A stretch of DNA of 6,863 nt, from assembly GCA_030040115.1 (NCBI GenBank), contig JASHUH010000133.1:1-6863 (forward strand). The letters run 5' to 3'. The translations under genes were made by a program, and so were the position numbers. The notes below the pieces were generated by a model. That model searched no databases, was not told the origin of the DNA, and saw only the letters and a list, made by a program, of their open reading frames with translations. Origin of the DNA: Acidobacteriaceae bacterium (GTDB lineage Bacteria > Acidobacteriota > Terriglobia > Terriglobales > Acidobacteriaceae). Shown one piece after another: positions 5,558-6,863 of this stretch. How positions within the stretch are numbered: position 1 is the first letter of the stretch; each line of letters begins with the position of its first letter.

Positions 5558-6402
5558 CCTGGGCTACTAGTCCGTGGGGTAGAACGGTTCCGGAGCACAT
5601 CGCATGGGGCCTGATCTGGGTCGCGGTGCTCTTTGGACTCTTTTTCATGGTGGCGCACGCCGTATATGTCAAGGTGGTGGTTCCGCGCAAGGTGGCGCAC
5701 ATCTCGCCGGCTGAAGCCGCGCGTGTTCCGGAGCGGGTTCCGCGCCACTCGCTGGCGGCGCGCCTGTTTCACTGGATCATGGCCATCTCCATGTTCACGC
5801 TGCTCGTCACCGCCTTCCTGCCCAAGGTTGGGGTCCAATTCAACTGGGTGCTGTACCACTGGATTGCGGGTCTGGTGTTTACGGTCTCGATCATCTTTCA
5901 CATCGTCCACTCCTCGTTCGTGCTGGACTTCTGGGCCATCTGGCCGGATAAGACCGATATCCGCGACGCCAGGAGCCGGGTGCTGCGTTTCTTCGGCAAA
6001 GCTGCGCCGGCGCCCCGGCGCTTCGCCAAGTATCCGCTCGAAAATAAGCTCTACCACGGCGCGATCGTTCTCGCCGGGTTGGCCGTGATTTGCACCGGCC
6101 TGTTCATGATGAAGCGCGTCGAAACCCCGATTTTCACGCGCAATCCCTATCTGTTCAGCGATATGACCTGGGGCCTGATGTATGTGCTGCACGGGCTGGC
6201 CGGGGTTTCGCTCATTGGCCTCATCATGATGCACGTCTACATGGGCATCCGCCCGGAGAAGCTGCCCATTACGAAGTCGATGATCTTCGGCTGGATGAGC
6301 CGCGATTTCTATCTCGAGGAACACGATCCCGAGCGGTGGGCCGTCGAGGGACAGCCGACAGCACAGAGCAAACGAGGTCTGGCCGCCAGCGATGCCGACT
6401 GA
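5545..6402 (+). CDS. Cytochrome b membrane subunit, formate dehydrogenase gamma (FdnI)-like
   Basis: The product has 285 residues, with AGGAGA at 5535-5540 just before the ATG. Five hydrophobic segments are visible at about 19-45, 71-92, 101-125, 168-189 and 210-236: one extra N-terminal helix plus a four-helix cytochrome b core. Candidate haem ligands are H76 (RLFHW), H105 (YHWIAG), and H216 and H230 in the last helix; the latter pair has the 14-residue separation of the last-helix histidines in FdnI. H119, H122 and H171 are further histidines near the membrane. The basic loop at about 135-166 contains RFFGKAAPAPRRFAKYP. FdnI-type subunits anchor a periplasmic enzyme and reduce or oxidise quinone. 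Here the partner must be the upstream Mo/FeS/FAD enzyme, whose FAD gene overlaps by 13 bases. It most likely passes substrate electrons to the quinone pool. Direction and haem count are inferred. Confidence 0.88.
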   Translation: MDFITWATSPWGRTVPEHIAWGLIWVAVLFGLFFMVAHAVYVKVVVPRKVAHISPAEAARVPERVPRHSLAARLFHWIMAISMFTLLVTAFLPKVGVQFNWVLYHWIAGLVFTVSIIFHIVHSSFVLDFWAIWPDKTDIRDARSRVLRFFGKAAPAPRRFAKYPLENKLYHGAIVLAGLAVICTGLFMMKRVETPIFTRNPYLFSDMTWGLMYVLHGLAGVSLIGLIMMHVYMGIRPEKLPITKSMIFGWMSRDFYLEEHDPERWAVEGQPTAQSKRGLAASDAD

Positions 6403-6835
6403 GCTGCAGCTGCGCTGCGAGACCATCGAGGAGTGCTACGAGTTTACCCTTTCCTACGCTGCGCGCGGACTCACGACCGACGAAGGCAGCGACGCCGGCA
6501 AGGGGCTTCGCCATCACTTGAGCCGCGCCGTGGAGGCGATGGCCGACCTGAAGGCGTGTTGCGCCGCGGCGATCGACAAAGAACGGCTCGAGCCCCGGGA
6601 AAAGTACGAGAACTTCTTTCGCGTGCTGGCGCGCGACGCCGAGACCTCGATCGCGGCAATCGAGTTGGTGCTGGCCCAAGCGGCCATCAGTTCGCAACTG
6701 ATCGACAATCTCAATGCTTCCATGCATCTGCGCGCGTTGTTGACGGACATGTTCCTGGTGGCGGAAATTCTTGAGGCGCAGCAGGCCAGGGCGACGGCGC
6801 AGACGACAGCAAGTGAGCCGCGTTGCGCGGGTTAG
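6392..6835 (+). CDS. Small all-helical protein of unknown function, last gene of the operon
   Basis: The product has 147 residues and is not recognised. The ATG at 6392 lies 11 bases inside the cytochrome b gene. The ribosome site is weak (GAGG at 6374-6377, 14 bases away), so expression probably depends on translational coupling. The sequence has no signal peptide or membrane segment. It reads as amphipathic helices at about 9-27, 34-62, 67-97 and 100-132, with few Gly or Pro residues inside, consistent with a four-helix bundle, followed by a disordered Ala/Thr-rich tail. Cysteines at 9, 15, 56, 57 and 145 show no cluster motif. It is not an XdhC/PaoD-type Moco chaperone, since no nucleotide-binding Gly-rich loop is seen. 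By position it could be an assembly or quality-control factor for the exported enzyme, but nothing in the sequence proves that. The coding frame itself is well supported by codon pattern and overlap. Confidence 0.7.
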   Translation: MPTELQLRCETIEECYEFTLSYAARGLTTDEGSDAGKGLRHHLSRAVEAMADLKACCAAAIDKERLEPREKYENFFRVLARDAETSIAAIELVLAQAAISSQLIDNLNASMHLRALLTDMFLVAEILEAQQARATAQTTASEPRCAG

Positions 6836-6863
6836 CGAGTCATCAAGCTAGCGGAAAAACGCA

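Noticed and set aside
5482..6426. Long antisense frame of 314 codons opposite the cytochrome b gene
   Set aside because: It mirrors codon bias in GC-rich DNA. The product is rich in His, Arg, Asp and Glu without any domain, while the + strand has clear transmembrane helices and motifs.
6836..6863. Terminator after the last gene
   Set aside because: Only 28 bases are visible, and no stable stem followed by a T-run could be found.

Overview
The window is GC-rich, densely coded bacterial chromosomal DNA with good Shine-Dalgarno sites. The gene set (a Tat-exported molybdenum hydroxylase joined to a cytochrome b, a MarR regulator and a NarL-type response regulator) would suit a soil or environmental bacterium with a respiratory quinone pool. 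Acidobacteriota or Proteobacteria are plausible hosts, but no marker in the window settles the phylum.

Layout. (1) Positions 1-334, + strand: the 3' end of a NarL/FixJ-type response regulator, cut by the window edge. (2) Positions 321-881, - strand: a MarR-family regulator whose 3' end overlaps the response regulator tail-to-tail by 14 bases. (3) Positions 882-1362: a gene-free divergent control region. It holds a perfect TTCACA-N4-TGTGAA dyad inside a wider 10-bp inverted repeat, a sigma70-like promoter with a perfect TATAAT pointing at the operon, and weak repeats in the long leader. (4) Positions 1363-6835, + strand: a compact five-gene operon. It encodes a Tat-exported double [2Fe-2S] subunit, a xanthine-oxidase-family molybdopterin subunit, an FAD subunit with a four-cysteine insert likely to bind [4Fe-4S], a five-helix cytochrome b related to the gamma subunit of formate dehydrogenase N, and a small all-helical protein of unknown function. 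Junctions are 2-nt or 26-nt gaps, or overlaps of 13 and 11 nt.

How it may work. The first three subunits resemble the periplasmic aldehyde oxidoreductase PaoABC: Tat signal only on the FeS subunit, and an extra Fe-S cluster in the FAD subunit. The gene order here is FeS-Mo-FAD, and a di-haem-type cytochrome b follows directly. The simplest model is a periplasmic hydroxylase or dehydrogenase whose three subunits are exported together and pass electrons from Mo through the Fe-S clusters and FAD to the membrane cytochrome b and the quinone pool. Cytochrome b subunits of this type normally serve DMSO-reductase-family enzymes, so this pairing is the most interesting feature. The substrate is unknown: the catalytic glutamate is present, but the usual substrate-orienting arginine and the GQG loop of the Mo subunit appear changed. 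The divergent MarR gene is the obvious candidate regulator.
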